Shown: positions 1 through 7,657, counted from the first letter of the stretch. The stretch: 12,836 nucleotides of DNA from CAZPMT01 sp964587655 (GCA_964587655.1 CAZPMT010000152.1:1-12836), one strand, 5' to 3'. A program made the numbers and translations. The notes: generated by a model not told the origin, from the letters alone.

Positions 1-98
1 ATCTATAAATGTCAAGCCTTTTCTCGCGCCGGGCATTTTTTCACAGGCTCTCAGCGAAAGTCCGACAGCTTCTCAGATTCTGCGGAGCTCTGCAATTG

Positions 99-104
99 TA
101 TACA
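99..104 (+). promoter_or_regulatory. Possible -10 box for the lipoprotein gene
   Basis: TATACA lies 39 bases before the lipoprotein ATG and would give a 5' leader of about 33 bases. It matches five of six bases of the sigma-70 -10 consensus. No convincing -35 hexamer is seen at 16-18 bases upstream; the nearest candidate, TTCTGC at 78-83, is weak and at a 15-base spacing. This is a guess from sequence likeness only. Confidence 0.25.
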
Positions 105-143
105 GTGGCGCCGTGAGGGCGCGAAACAGAAAGGAGACAGGTT

Positions 144-692
144 ATGACAGTACGTTTTTCTTGTGTGGCGGTCATCATGCTGGGCGTGGGGCTTACAGCG
201 CTCTTGGCGGGATGCCCAAATAGCTCCATGTTGGACGCTTCCGGCGAATACGAGGGCACGATGGCGGCGTGGATAACCAGTACCGACTGCGATATGCGCA
301 TGTCGCTTATCCAGGTACCGCTGTTGCCGGATCCCTTTGGGAATTCCATTGTAGGGACAGTTACGTTTGATTTGATGTGCATTTCAGACGCAGCGCAGGT
401 CGGTCTAGATGGCCTGCCTGAACTGACGATTCCGCTGATCGGCGGATGGAGCACGGAGTCAACAGGCACGATAGAGCTGAGCGTGGATACCTCCCTTCTC
501 CAATTGCCGTTCACGGTTGCATTTGAGTGCGTCGGGATAGGAACGGATGAAAACAGCGATGGAAAGATGGATGCATTCACCGGAGACTACTCGTTGAGTG
601 TAACGATTCCGGCTGCTGATTCAGGGGGAGCAGATATTCCTCTGGAGATCGGCAACACCTTCGCAGTCTATCCGACCAATACTACGTACTAG
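144..692 (+). CDS. Small secreted lipoprotein with a calcium-loop-like motif, function unknown
   Basis: A 182-residue protein with a clear type II signal peptide. A hydrophobic stretch at residues 8-22 runs into the lipobox L21-A22-G23-C24, so the mature protein should be lipidated on Cys24 and sit on a membrane facing the periplasm or outside. The start is well supported: AAGGAG at 131-136 lies seven bases before ATG. The mature part is rich in Thr, Val, Gly and Asp in alternating beta-strand-like patterns and begins with a Gly-Glu-Tyr-Glu-Gly motif around residues 34-38. Residues 135-143 follow the pattern D-x-N-x-D-G-x-x-D (Asp135, Asn137, Asp139, Gly140, Asp143), typical of EF-hand or dockerin-like calcium loops, although the usual acidic residue at loop position 12 is a Thr. 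Three further cysteines (49, 79, 129) could form a disulphide. I do not recognise the family. The gene stands alone: the next reading frame begins 100 bases later and no terminator is visible between them. Confidence 0.85.
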   Translation: MTVRFSCVAVIMLGVGLTALLAGCPNSSMLDASGEYEGTMAAWITSTDCDMRMSLIQVPLLPDPFGNSIVGTVTFDLMCISDAAQVGLDGLPELTIPLIGGWSTESTGTIELSVDTSLLQLPFTVAFECVGIGTDENSDGKMDAFTGDYSLSVTIPAADSGGADIPLEIGNTFAVYPTNTTY

Positions 693-791
693 CAAGGGTG
701 GTTCTCGTGAAGGCCGCGATAAGCGATCGCATAACAACCCACGGACTGTGGTATCGGTCCCCGTCGCCAACCAACCAGCTCGAAAGGTTCC

Positions 792-1540
792 ATGACGATT
801 CTTGAACGACTGAAGCGGCTCCTGTCGCATCGACGTGCGGTGGTTTGTATCACCCTGCTTGCCGCGGCGCTGGCTTTGCCAAGCCTGTTCGGCGGTTTCG
901 CCACGGACGACCATCTCTTCCGTTCGGCCTTTCGCAGCTTCCCGGGTCTACCGGAGTTCAGCCGATCTCCCATAGAAACCTTTCGTTTCTTCTTCGAGAG
1001 CGACCCCGCCGTTCGTGAAGCGTGCGTGGAACGGGGACTCCTGCCTTGGTGGACCGGGGAACAGACACGTGTCGCTTTCATGCGGCCTTTCACCTCGGTC
1101 ACGCACTGGGTGGACTACAAGCTCTTCGGGGATAAGGCCTGACCAATGCACATTCAGAGCATTCTTTGGTTCGCTTTGGCCTGTGCCGCGGCGGGTGCGC
1201 TTTACCGCCGGTTCATGACACCGGCCTGGGTGGCGGGACTCGCGGCCCTGCTCTACGCACTGGATGACGCCCGAGGGATCGGTGTCGGTTGGCTCTCAGG
1301 GCGCAACGCGCTGCTGACAATCCTTTGCGGTTTCTTCGTGCTCTTGTGTCACGACCGGTGGCGACGCGACGGATGGCGCGTGGGCCCTTTTCTGTCCGTT
1401 CGGGCGCTTGCTATGGGGCTCCTTTCCGGCGAAGCAGCCCTGTGGGCGTATACCTCTTCGCTTACGCTCTTCTGGTCGATGAAGCGCCGCTACTTCGGCG
1501 GTTCGGCGCGTTGATGCCCTACGCCGGAGTGGTCATGTGC
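792..1540 (+). pseudogene. Broken polytopic membrane protein gene, GT-C/PMT-like glycosyltransferase remnant
   Basis: The remnant begins at ATG 792 with an AAAGG-like ribosome site at 783-786 and reads as a membrane protein. A hydrophobic helix near residues 17-35 is followed by an Asp-Asp-His motif (Phe-Ala-Thr-Asp-Asp-His), then a segment like Arg-Pro-Phe-Thr-Ser-Val-Thr-His. This pattern of first helix, acidic loop motif and later helices is typical of GT-C glycosyltransferases of the PMT/ArnT or TMTC kind, so the name is by likeness only. An in-frame TGA at 1140-1142 interrupts it. The same frame resumes at once with two or more hydrophobic helices and an Ala-Leu-Tyr-Arg-Arg motif. Near 1440 the sense shifts to another frame: the protein-like sequence continues as GVYLFAYALLVDEAPLLRR and stays membrane-like to about 1535, after which the similarity fades. 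A two-base insertion (CT at 1440-1441) would explain the shift. The 3' part is missing, since intact relatives would be several hundred residues longer. An alternative reading is two separate short ORFs at 792-1142 and 1146-1514, which I consider unlikely. Confidence 0.75.
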
Positions 1541-1655
1541 CGCCCACGCTGGAATTGGACTTCTCCGATGGCAAGAATGTGTAGACGGCCAATCATGCGT
1601 GCATCATGTCAACAGAGAACAAGCCGTATCAGGTGCGGAGAAAGTGAGGCAGTCG

Positions 1656-1844
1656 ATGGTAGTCCAGTGTTGCTTGTGCCGGCAGGTTCGCAAAGGCAAC
1701 CGATGGGTTCGGTCGAGTATTCATGATTTGGCGGACGAGCATGTAAGCCACGGATACTGTCCTGTATGCGCCGCCAAGGCATTCGCGGAGATCCAGGATT
1801 TGATGGCTACCAAGATATGTGACCCGCAAGCAACGACCGGCTGA
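1656..1844 (+). CDS. Small zinc-ribbon-like protein with two CxxC motifs
   Basis: A 62-residue protein starting at ATG 1656, chosen because GTGAGG at 1644-1649 lies six bases upstream and because the similarity begins right at this start; an in-frame upstream start at 1599 has no such site. The sequence has a Cys-Cys-Leu-Cys knuckle near residues 5-8, a basic and aromatic stretch with Lys-Gly-Asn-Arg-Trp, and then Ser-His-Gly-Tyr-Cys-Pro-Val-Cys near residues 31-38. This closely follows a short domain usually found at the C-terminus of response regulators and PAS proteins (pattern CSxCKKIRxxxGxW...SHGxCPxCA), where the cysteines are thought to bind metal. Here it stands alone, so it may be a free small protein or the last piece of a lost sensory gene. 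It sits between a pseudogene and an insertion sequence, which favours a remnant, although the start signal is good. Its function in this form is unknown. Confidence 0.6.
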   Translation: MVVQCCLCRQVRKGNRWVRSSIHDLADEHVSHGYCPVCAAKAFAEIQDLMATKICDPQATTG

Positions 1845-1900
1845 GGGCGCATGTTTCGCGTGAGTATCCCTCATAAAGCCCTTGGATAGTCTATCGGGTA

Positions 1901-1920
1901 GAGTTGCCCCCGTCAATCTT
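1901..1920 (+). repeat. Left terminal inverted repeat of the ISAzo13-type element
   Basis: This reads GAGTTGCCCCCGTCAATCTT. It pairs with the reverse complement of 3304-3324 over GAGTTGC, then one mismatch, CC, a diverged four- to five-base spacer and AATCTT. It lies downstream of the transposase stop codon, with 125 bases of non-coding element sequence in between. Confidence 0.6.
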
Positions 1921-2045
1921 CCGCGTTCTGAAGCAGCGATTCCGTCATTTGATCGCGTCCACGCCATGGGCGACTCCCGTTGTTCCAAGGCGTTGAGACT
2001 GCCCAGCCGCACCAACATCAGCAACACTTAGCAGTTTGATCGAAT

Positions 2046-3269
2046 TTAGCTTTCCAAGTTCGTTCTTGGAATCAGTTCGTAGTTCCATTCTCCTCTGAAG
2101 TCATCTCTGGAAAGCGACAGGGCGTCCATATCGTTCTTAGATACACCAATACCCTTTTCGTATACCCTCGTATCTAGCTTGGCTTTGACTCGAAGGCCCG
2201 CTTGCGTGCGGGTATTGGCGATGAGTTCCACGACGGTTTCAAAGGTTCGGAGGGGCGCGCCTCGCCAATTCTGTGTTATGTGGCAGAAGAGCCGGTGCTC
2301 GATCTTGTTCCACTTGCTGGTTCCCGGTGGGAAGTGGCTGACCCTGATCGTCAGATTCGTGTCGTCGGAGAATTTCTGCAGTTCAAGTTTCCATACGCGT
2401 GAGCGGTATCCGTTGCTTCCGCCGGCGTCAGCCGTGATGAAAAGCGCGCGGGCATCGGGATAGGCGCGCTTGCCCATCGTACTCCACCATTGCCGTATCG
2501 AGGCTACGGCAAACTGGGGCGTATCGTGAGACTGGCCGACGCTGACCCATGCCTCGTTGCGCGCCATGTCATATACGCCGTACGGGACGGCTTTTCCGAT
2601 GGCGTCCTGGGGAAAATCATGCACCAGCGCTTGTTCCGGCTTCCCCTTCGGTTGCCACTCGCGCCCATTGTTCTTGAAGTCGCCAACAAGCTCCTTCTTC
2701 TTTGTGTCAACGGAGATGACGGGCTGGCCTTGTGAAAGGTAACTTTCCGCCATGGCGCTAATGTGCTCGAACTGGGCGTTTCTATCGGGGTGCGAGGCCC
2801 CCTCGTTCCGCTTGCGCACGGACTGAAGACGATAGCCCAGTTTGTTCAACATCCGGCCCACCGAGGTGGAACTGACGCGCCATCCATTCCTGGATAGGGC
2901 CGCCGCCAGATTTGCCCTGCTCTTGCAGGTCCACCGCAGCGGTGATGTAGGTTCGCCGCGGGTCACCGGTTCCACCAGACGCTCCAATGCCTCTTCCAAC
3001 CCTGGTTGCGTGGACTGGAGGCATGGCCTGCCGCCGCCAGGCCTTCGAATCCGACCGGTCAATTCGACACGGGATTCGATTTCCGCGCGGCCCAAGCGGA
3101 TCGTCTGGCGCGCCAAGCCCGTCGCGGCCGAGACCACGGAGTCACCCCCAAAGCCAAGCGCGCGCGACTCCGACGCAGCCCACAATCGCCGTCCCCGCTC
3201 ATTCAGCACGGGCGATACGGTCACGTACTTTTCAACAAGCATCGCTTCCAACGCAAGGTCTCGTTTCAT
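2046..3269 (-). CDS. ISAzo13-family transposase (DDE type)
   Basis: A 407-residue transposase, full length for the family (usually about 400 residues). It should cut and join the element's ends by DDE metal-ion chemistry. A helix-turn-helix-like N-terminal part spans about residues 45-66 (Ser-Ala-Ala-Thr-Gly-Leu-Ala-Arg-Gln-Thr-Ile), followed by the Arg-Arg-Pro-Gly-Gly-Gly-Arg motif near 75-81 that is common in this family. The catalytic triad is visible: Asp188 in VISVDTKKKE, Asp281 in ITADAGGSNG and Glu324 in SKWNKIEHRLF. The Asp-Ala-Gly-Gly-Ser-Asn-Gly and Lys-Trp-Asn-Lys-Ile-Glu-His signatures identify the ISAzo13, or 'Rhodopirellula transposase', family. No frameshift or stop is seen, so the gene may still be active. 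The first ATG is used here; Met10 is an alternative start, with GGAA seven bases before it. The gene points opposite to its neighbours. Confidence 0.93.
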   Translation of the reverse strand: MKRDLALEAMLVEKYVTVSPVLNERGRRLWAASESRALGFGGDSVVSAATGLARQTIRLGRAEIESRVELTGRIRRPGGGRPCLQSTQPGLEEALERLVEPVTRGEPTSPLRWTCKSRANLAAALSRNGWRVSSTSVGRMLNKLGYRLQSVRKRNEGASHPDRNAQFEHISAMAESYLSQGQPVISVDTKKKELVGDFKNNGREWQPKGKPEQALVHDFPQDAIGKAVPYGVYDMARNEAWVSVGQSHDTPQFAVASIRQWWSTMGKRAYPDARALFITADAGGSNGYRSRVWKLELQKFSDDTNLTIRVSHFPPGTSKWNKIEHRLFCHITQNWRGAPLRTFETVVELIANTRTQAGLRVKAKLDTRVYEKGIGVSKNDMDALSLSRDDFRGEWNYELIPRTNLES

Positions 3270-3303
3270 GCCCCCATTAAATCACAACCAATACTTAGTT
3301 GGC

Positions 3304-3324
3304 AAGATTATTTTGGCGCAACTC
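3304..3324 (-). repeat. Right terminal inverted repeat of the ISAzo13-type element
   Basis: The reverse complement reads GAGTTGCGCC, then AAAATAATCTT, matching the left end at 1901-1920 with one mismatch and a one-base length difference in the middle. It lies 34 bases upstream of the transposase start, so the transposase promoter is expected in or near it. Confidence 0.6.
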
Positions 3325-3388
3325 CTTAGGCCTGGTGCCATGTGTTTTCACGCCTTCGGGCTCGCTTGGCGCTTTGGAAGCAAACCCT

Positions 3389-3736
3389 ATGGATAGTCGG
3401 GGCCTGTGGTATGTGGTGGAAGTGGATCGCTCCCAGTTGGGATGGACTCGACGCCCGAAGGTCGTAGTTCCCGACTCCTCTGGACGGGAACGTCCGCCCA
3501 CCACGCCACGCCTGGCGAAAGATGCTCCTGCCGCGCGCCGCGTGGATGCGTTGTGGAAACGCGGAGGGTCCTCGTGGGAACTGTTTCATTTCAAGAACAC
3601 CCACAAAGGTCCCGTGGTCGTGATTTGCGCAATTCGGGATTCGGATGACTCCCTCGTGCCGTGCACCTGTGTTAGACTTCCTCTGTGGACGTTTCCAGTG
3701 ATATTCGCGCTCTGTTGCGGCGATGGCGGTATGTGA
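3389..3736 (+). CDS. Doubtful hypothetical ORF between the IS and the AsmA-like gene
   Basis: The 360-base gap from 3325 to 3684 holds no recognisable gene. The best candidate is this 115-codon frame: ATG at 3389 has GGAAG eight bases upstream (3376-3380), and the first 80 residues have a mixed, protein-like composition with a segment like Gly-Leu-Trp-Tyr-Val-Val-Glu-Val-Asp. Against it, the last 52 bases overlap the start of the AsmA-like gene in another frame, the C-terminus is odd (Cys-rich, ending Cys-Cys-Gly-Asp-Gly-Gly-Met), and no known motif is present. It could be a remnant cut by the insertion sequence, or chance. Confidence 0.2.
   Translation: MDSRGLWYVVEVDRSQLGWTRRPKVVVPDSSGRERPPTTPRLAKDAPAARRVDALWKRGGSSWELFHFKNTHKGPVVVICAIRDSDDSLVPCTCVRLPLWTFPVIFALCCGDGGM
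3670..3678 (+). promoter_or_regulatory. Extended -10 element placed for a leaderless AsmA-like mRNA
   Basis: TG at 3670-3671, one base, then TAGACT at 3673-3678 resembles an extended -10 element (TGnTATAAT, four of six in the hexamer). The hexamer occupies exactly positions -12 to -7 relative to the GTG start at 3685, so transcription would begin at the start codon. No Shine-Dalgarno-like run is found in the 20 bases before the GTG, which fits leaderless translation. No good -35 hexamer is visible, as is common for extended -10 and leaderless promoters. The assignment rests on position and likeness only. Confidence 0.4.
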
Positions 3737-6700
3737 TCGGTGCAGGCATCCTGTGTGCCGTTGTGCTCATTGGCACCGGTGTTGTGAACCGCCTAGTTGA
3801 TGTTGAACGCTACCGTCCCGCGCTCGTCGCCGCGCTCAAAGATGCCACCGGTATGCCGGCTTCCGTGGCCCGGATGAGACTCCGCATTCTCCCGACGCCG
3901 GTCATCGTGGCCTATGATATCTCGATCGGGGAAGGGGACTGCCGCTTGCTTATCCGGCACGCCACGGCATCGTTGAGTCTGTCAAGTTTCGCGCAGCATC
4001 ACATCGCAATCGGCCGCATCACGCTGGCCTCGGTATCGCTGGTCTTACCGAAGGACCTCTCAACGCTGCGTGCGCTGGCCGAACGCTTCCACAAGCCCGT
4101 TACAGCGTCCGCGTCCTCTCCTGATTTCGATGTGGACGCGCTCTACGTAAGCTCGGGCGAGATTCGCCAGAGCGAAGGCGGGCCGATTTTGGCCACCTTT
4201 GACGGCATGGCAAACGCGTTGACATCCGATACCGTCCCTGTGCGCGCCACAGCCAAGCTCCCGGTTTGGGGCAAGGAAGCCCAATTCGACATGGAAGGAA
4301 CTGTCGCGCCACGGCAAGGTCCTGCGGTGCAGGCGTACATTTCGTTCGGACACGTGAGTTTGGCCGCACTCACGGGTCGCCCACTCGGAGGCGCCATTGC
4401 CGACCTTACGGCCGAGGTAAAGCTACTCAGCCTGGAAGAGGCCTCTGTCGAACTTACAGGCTCCGTCGTCGGCGCGCCTCACGACGCGCTTAACGGTTCC
4501 CTGTCGGCTGTCGCACAGTGGCAAGGCGGCGCGTTGACCGTCAACGACATCAATTGGGCATCCCCGTGTGCCTCCCTCGAAGCCAATCTGACCTGGAATC
4601 CCCCGCGCCAACTCACATGCCGCATCGTCAACGCGTTTATCTGTGCGGCCGCGCTTGACGCCTTCGCTGAATTGCAGCGCAGTCCCGAGTTTCGGTTGAA
4701 GGTGCGCAAAGAAGCTTCGCTCACGTTACAGGATCTGATGGTAGGCGTAAACGACGCGGGTGAGATGCGCGTTCCGCAAGGCGCTCTCTCGTTGCATGGC
4801 ATCGATCTGTTTGCCGCCAACGGCAAGCTGTTGTTGGCGAACTTGTACGTCGGCGTCGGTGTTGAAGAGGGCGTAGTCCACATGAACGAATTGTCCGCGG
4901 AGGGTCTTCGGTTGACGGGCACGCTCCGGCCAGATTGGCCTTCCCGCTCAATCGGCATTGAGGCCGGTGGTACCGTCCTCCTGACGCCGGCATGGCTTGC
5001 GCTTGCTCCCGCGTCCTTTCCGCTTGCAGGTCTCAACGGCGAATGCGTGTTCGACAAGATGTCTGCCACGCTCGTTGCCGGACAGGGATTTCCTCGTGAC
5101 TTCACGGCCAATGGGTCGGTGAAGAAAGCCAGCGCCAACCTGACCGTGCCCGGCCATCCTCAGCCGCTGGCGATCAGCGATCTGAGCGGCAGCGTCGGGT
5201 TCAAAGACGGTGAACTCACGCTTGACACTGTCGCGGCAAATGGCCTGGTGCTGTCGGGCGCGGTGCGCGCGATGAACGGTGCGATTGCCGTCGATCTGCG
5301 CGGAAAAGCATCGCTGGCTCAGATACCGCTGGGATTCTTTGTCTCGCGCGATTTGTTGAGCGACTGGGGCGGAACGTTGACTGTCGAGACCTTCAAAGCG
5401 ACGTTCGCCGGCAAGGGGATTCCAGCCGATGTCCAGTTGACCGCAAACATCGAGAACGGGCGGGCAACCCTCTCCCTACCTGGCTATGTGGACTTCTTGT
5501 CTGACGTCAACGCCCACGTGAAAGTCGATTCCCAAACTGTCAATGCCGACCTCGAATTGAGCTCCGCCCAGGTCCGCACGCTCAAGTTGGAGGGTGGCTA
5601 TGAGGCCAGAACCGGCGCAATTCACGGCTCACTCACCGCGGATCTTGCGCAGTGCGCCCTGCCGTTTCTGAAATCGATTCCGGCGCGCAAGACCTGGTTT
5701 CCGATTATTGAACGAACGGGCCTGTCCACCTTCCGGATTAATGCAGGATGGCCTCCGTCCGAAAGAGGCGACGTACCCGTCACGATTGCGCGAGACAGTG
5801 AACCCGGATTCAACGCGACGGTGACGCTGAGCAGACGCACGGGCGAATGGACGCTTAGCCAAATGGATATGTCGTTGACAGCTCCCCTCGAACTCCTGAA
5901 ACCGGTGATTCCCGAATACATCCAGGTCGAAGGCAACGCCGTACTGCGGGCTCAGAGCGCCCTAGACAGTCCTCAGTGGATACTCACAGCCGACCTCACC
6001 GACGCCGACGCGGTCATCGGCGAGTATCTCTACAAGACGCGCGGGGACGCTCTCCTGGCACACGCCGCATGCGAGATGAAGTCCGGTGGACTCGACCTGA
6101 ATTCGGTGCATGCCCGATACTGTGATGTCGATGTTCCCGTTCGCATCCAAGACGGCGGCCTGTTTGTGGACAACATCGATATCGACCTCGCGGCCCTGGC
6201 GGGACTGTTGCCGAAGGACGGCTCGGCGCATGGGCACCTTAGTGGCTCTTTTGGAACGAAACCCCTCGCAGCCGTTCTAGAACTCGACGGCCTCGGTGCG
6301 TTCGTTGCACCGCGAATGGGCTTTAGTAACATCTCCGGCAAGATCACCGTCAACGGAACGCACGTCGTACTAGACAAAGTTCGCGCGCAAGGTCTTGATT
6401 CGGATTGTACCTTCAACGCTGAGTTGATTGACGGAGTGTTTCATGGGCGCGCGAACGGTGCCCGGCTCAATTTGAATGACGTCATTCATTTCATTGACCA
6501 CCTAAAGGACTACCGTTGGAATCCCAAACCCGAGAACGAGAATGGGTCCTGGCAGCCGTCGCCGTTTGCCTGCGACCTACAGACCGCACTCGACACACTC
6601 GTCTACCGTAACGGTTCCGCGCAGAACGTCACCGGCACCTTCTCCATGCACGAGGAGGTTGTCAGGGCCACAAACCTGGTAGCTACGCCATATACCGGCA

Positions 6701-7422
6701 GACTTACGGGATCGCTCGTGGTTGAACCCAAGCGCAACAAGGTTCCAGGCAAGGTTGTCCTGGATTTTGAAGTGCGCGACGCCGAAGCGCGTTTCATCGA
6801 CGAAATGGTCTTTGATGAGCCGCGCGGTCTCGCGGGCACCATCACCGGCATGGTTTCGATGAGCATCGGCACCGGCGACGATAGTGACGCCATCGAGAAG
6901 ACCAACGGCGGATTCACGTTCGATGGGAAACACGGCTCGCTGGGCACGATCGCCTTCGCGAACGCGCTGAGCGAGATGCTCAAGACGACGACCCTGATCC
7001 GTCTGCGCCTTCCCGAGTACGGAAAGGACGCTCTCGGTTTCGATCAATGCCATGCGGTAGTTGCGATGAAGGACGGCGTATGGGCCATTCTAGAAGCGAA
7101 CACAAAGAACCCGTACCTTTCCATGACTGGCGAGGGTGTAATCGATTTCCCGCGCAAGGCCACCGACGTACGCCTGCGCATCAACTTCCTCGAATCCGTC
7201 ACGGGGCTCATCGAACGCTTACCACTCATAGGCTCGACTATCTCTAAGGTCAATGGCCTCACAGGTCTGAACCTCGTGGTCTACGACTCCCCATACGACA
7301 TGAAAGTGCGGATCAACCCTGCCCAGATCATCGAGGATGTCGGCAAGAAGGCCGACAAAGTCACGGATACGCTGACCAAGCCCTTCCCCGTTAGGAAGAT
7401 TCCTTTCCGAATACGGCCGTAG
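3685..7422 (+). CDS. Large AsmA-like envelope protein (AsmA/YhdP/TamB type)
   Basis: A 1245-residue protein with a short basic cytoplasmic tail (residues 1-15, Leu-Leu-Arg-Arg-Trp-Arg), one membrane helix at about 16-34, and then a very long periplasmic part made mostly of beta strands. Residues 35-75 match the AsmA N-terminal pattern (Val-Glu-Arg-Tyr-Arg-Pro...Leu-Lys-Asp-Ala-Thr-Gly...Val...Leu-Arg-Ile-Leu-Pro-Thr-Pro). The C-terminal part, about 1045-1225, has the AsmA C-terminal features: a Gly-rich 'GLAGTITG' strand, then Leu-Gly-Thr-Ile-Ala-Phe-Ala-Asn-Ala-Leu-Ser, Ala-Asn-Thr-Lys-Asn-Pro, and a final membrane-proximal helix. Large AsmA-like proteins form hydrophobic grooves across the periplasm and are linked to phospholipid transport and outer-membrane integrity, so this suggests a two-membrane envelope. 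The GTG start is forced, because an in-frame TAG lies at 3673-3675 and the membrane helix follows directly; a later GTG at 3733 would cut into the helix. It is far longer than E. coli AsmA (about 617 residues) and nearer YhdP or TamB in size. No partner gene or clear terminator is adjacent. Confidence 0.88.
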   Translation: MDVSSDIRALLRRWRYVIGAGILCAVVLIGTGVVNRLVDVERYRPALVAALKDATGMPASVARMRLRILPTPVIVAYDISIGEGDCRLLIRHATASLSLSSFAQHHIAIGRITLASVSLVLPKDLSTLRALAERFHKPVTASASSPDFDVDALYVSSGEIRQSEGGPILATFDGMANALTSDTVPVRATAKLPVWGKEAQFDMEGTVAPRQGPAVQAYISFGHVSLAALTGRPLGGAIADLTAEVKLLSLEEASVELTGSVVGAPHDALNGSLSAVAQWQGGALTVNDINWASPCASLEANLTWNPPRQLTCRIVNAFICAAALDAFAELQRSPEFRLKVRKEASLTLQDLMVGVNDAGEMRVPQGALSLHGIDLFAANGKLLLANLYVGVGVEEGVVHMNELSAEGLRLTGTLRPDWPSRSIGIEAGGTVLLTPAWLALAPASFPLAGLNGECVFDKMSATLVAGQGFPRDFTANGSVKKASANLTVPGHPQPLAISDLSGSVGFKDGELTLDTVAANGLVLSGAVRAMNGAIAVDLRGKASLAQIPLGFFVSRDLLSDWGGTLTVETFKATFAGKGIPADVQLTANIENGRATLSLPGYVDFLSDVNAHVKVDSQTVNADLELSSAQVRTLKLEGGYEARTGAIHGSLTADLAQCALPFLKSIPARKTWFPIIERTGLSTFRINAGWPPSERGDVPVTIARDSEPGFNATVTLSRRTGEWTLSQMDMSLTAPLELLKPVIPEYIQVEGNAVLRAQSALDSPQWILTADLTDADAVIGEYLYKTRGDALLAHAACEMKSGGLDLNSVHARYCDVDVPVRIQDGGLFVDNIDIDLAALAGLLPKDGSAHGHLSGSFGTKPLAAVLELDGLGAFVAPRMGFSNISGKITVNGTHVVLDKVRAQGLDSDCTFNAELIDGVFHGRANGARLNLNDVIHFIDHLKDYRWNPKPENENGSWQPSPFACDLQTALDTLVYRNGSAQNVTGTFSMHEEVVRATNLVATPYTGRLTGSLVVEPKRNKVPGKVVLDFEVRDAEARFIDEMVFDEPRGLAGTITGMVSMSIGTGDDSDAIEKTNGGFTFDGKHGSLGTIAFANALSEMLKTTTLIRLRLPEYGKDALGFDQCHAVVAMKDGVWAILEANTKNPYLSMTGEGVIDFPRKATDVRLRINFLESVTGLIERLPLIGSTISKVNGLTGLNLVVYDSPYDMKVRINPAQIIEDVGKKADKVTDTLTKPFPVRKIPFRIRP

Positions 7423-7657
7423 GGTCAGAAAACTCGACCGACGTGCAAGCCCACGTGCTGAAAACCCGTCCGGCTCTGATCGACGCGTGTCCTAAGCGTT
7501 GTTCCATGGTAAACGGGAGTTCAACCTGGACTGTTGAATCGTGAAATCGACCTCCGGATCTACTCTTGGGGCGAGGCAATGCCGTTGCGCGCATGGTTCG
7601 CCGCTTTTCCACTTGCGGCAATCGTGTGGATTGACTTATGAGGGTGTGACGCTTGAG
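7423..7657. other. Non-coding stretch after the AsmA-like gene
   Basis: I see no gene here. There is no hairpin followed by a T run that would serve as a terminator for the upstream gene. A short ACGTGC direct repeat occurs at 7440-7445 and 7453-7458. The right part borders the transposase fragment and may hold old end sequence of that element, but no matching inverted repeat was found. Confidence 0.5.

Larger units (their letters stand above)
1901..3324. mobile_element. ISAzo13-family insertion sequence, apparently complete
   Basis: The element is about 1.42 kb, with one transposase gene on the minus strand and imperfect inverted repeats at both ends (1901-1920 and 3304-3324). The ends were set by matching GAGTTGC-CC and AATCTT at the left with the reverse complement at the right. 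Length and single-ORF layout suit the ISAzo13 family. No clear target duplication is seen: the flanks read GGGTA on the left and CTTAG on the right, so at most a TA two or more bases out is shared. The exact ends may be off by one to three bases. Confidence 0.7.

Noticed and set aside
41..580. Minus-strand 179-codon frame over the small lipoprotein
   Set aside because: The plus strand has a ribosome site, signal peptide and lipobox; the minus frame has Ser/Pro-rich random composition.
1140..1142. In-frame TGA read as selenocysteine
   Set aside because: No SECIS-like hairpin was recognised just downstream, the family is not a selenoprotein, and a second lesion follows at 1440; a nonsense mutation is simpler.
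2842..3396. Plus-strand 184-codon frame over the transposase 5' half
   Set aside because: It lies antisense to a transposase with intact catalytic residues and has no recognisable motif.
4479..5138. Long minus-strand frame (219 codons) inside the AsmA-like gene, and other antisense frames there such as 6577-7053
   Set aside because: No motifs or start signals; antisense frames of this size are common opposite GC-rich coding sequence.
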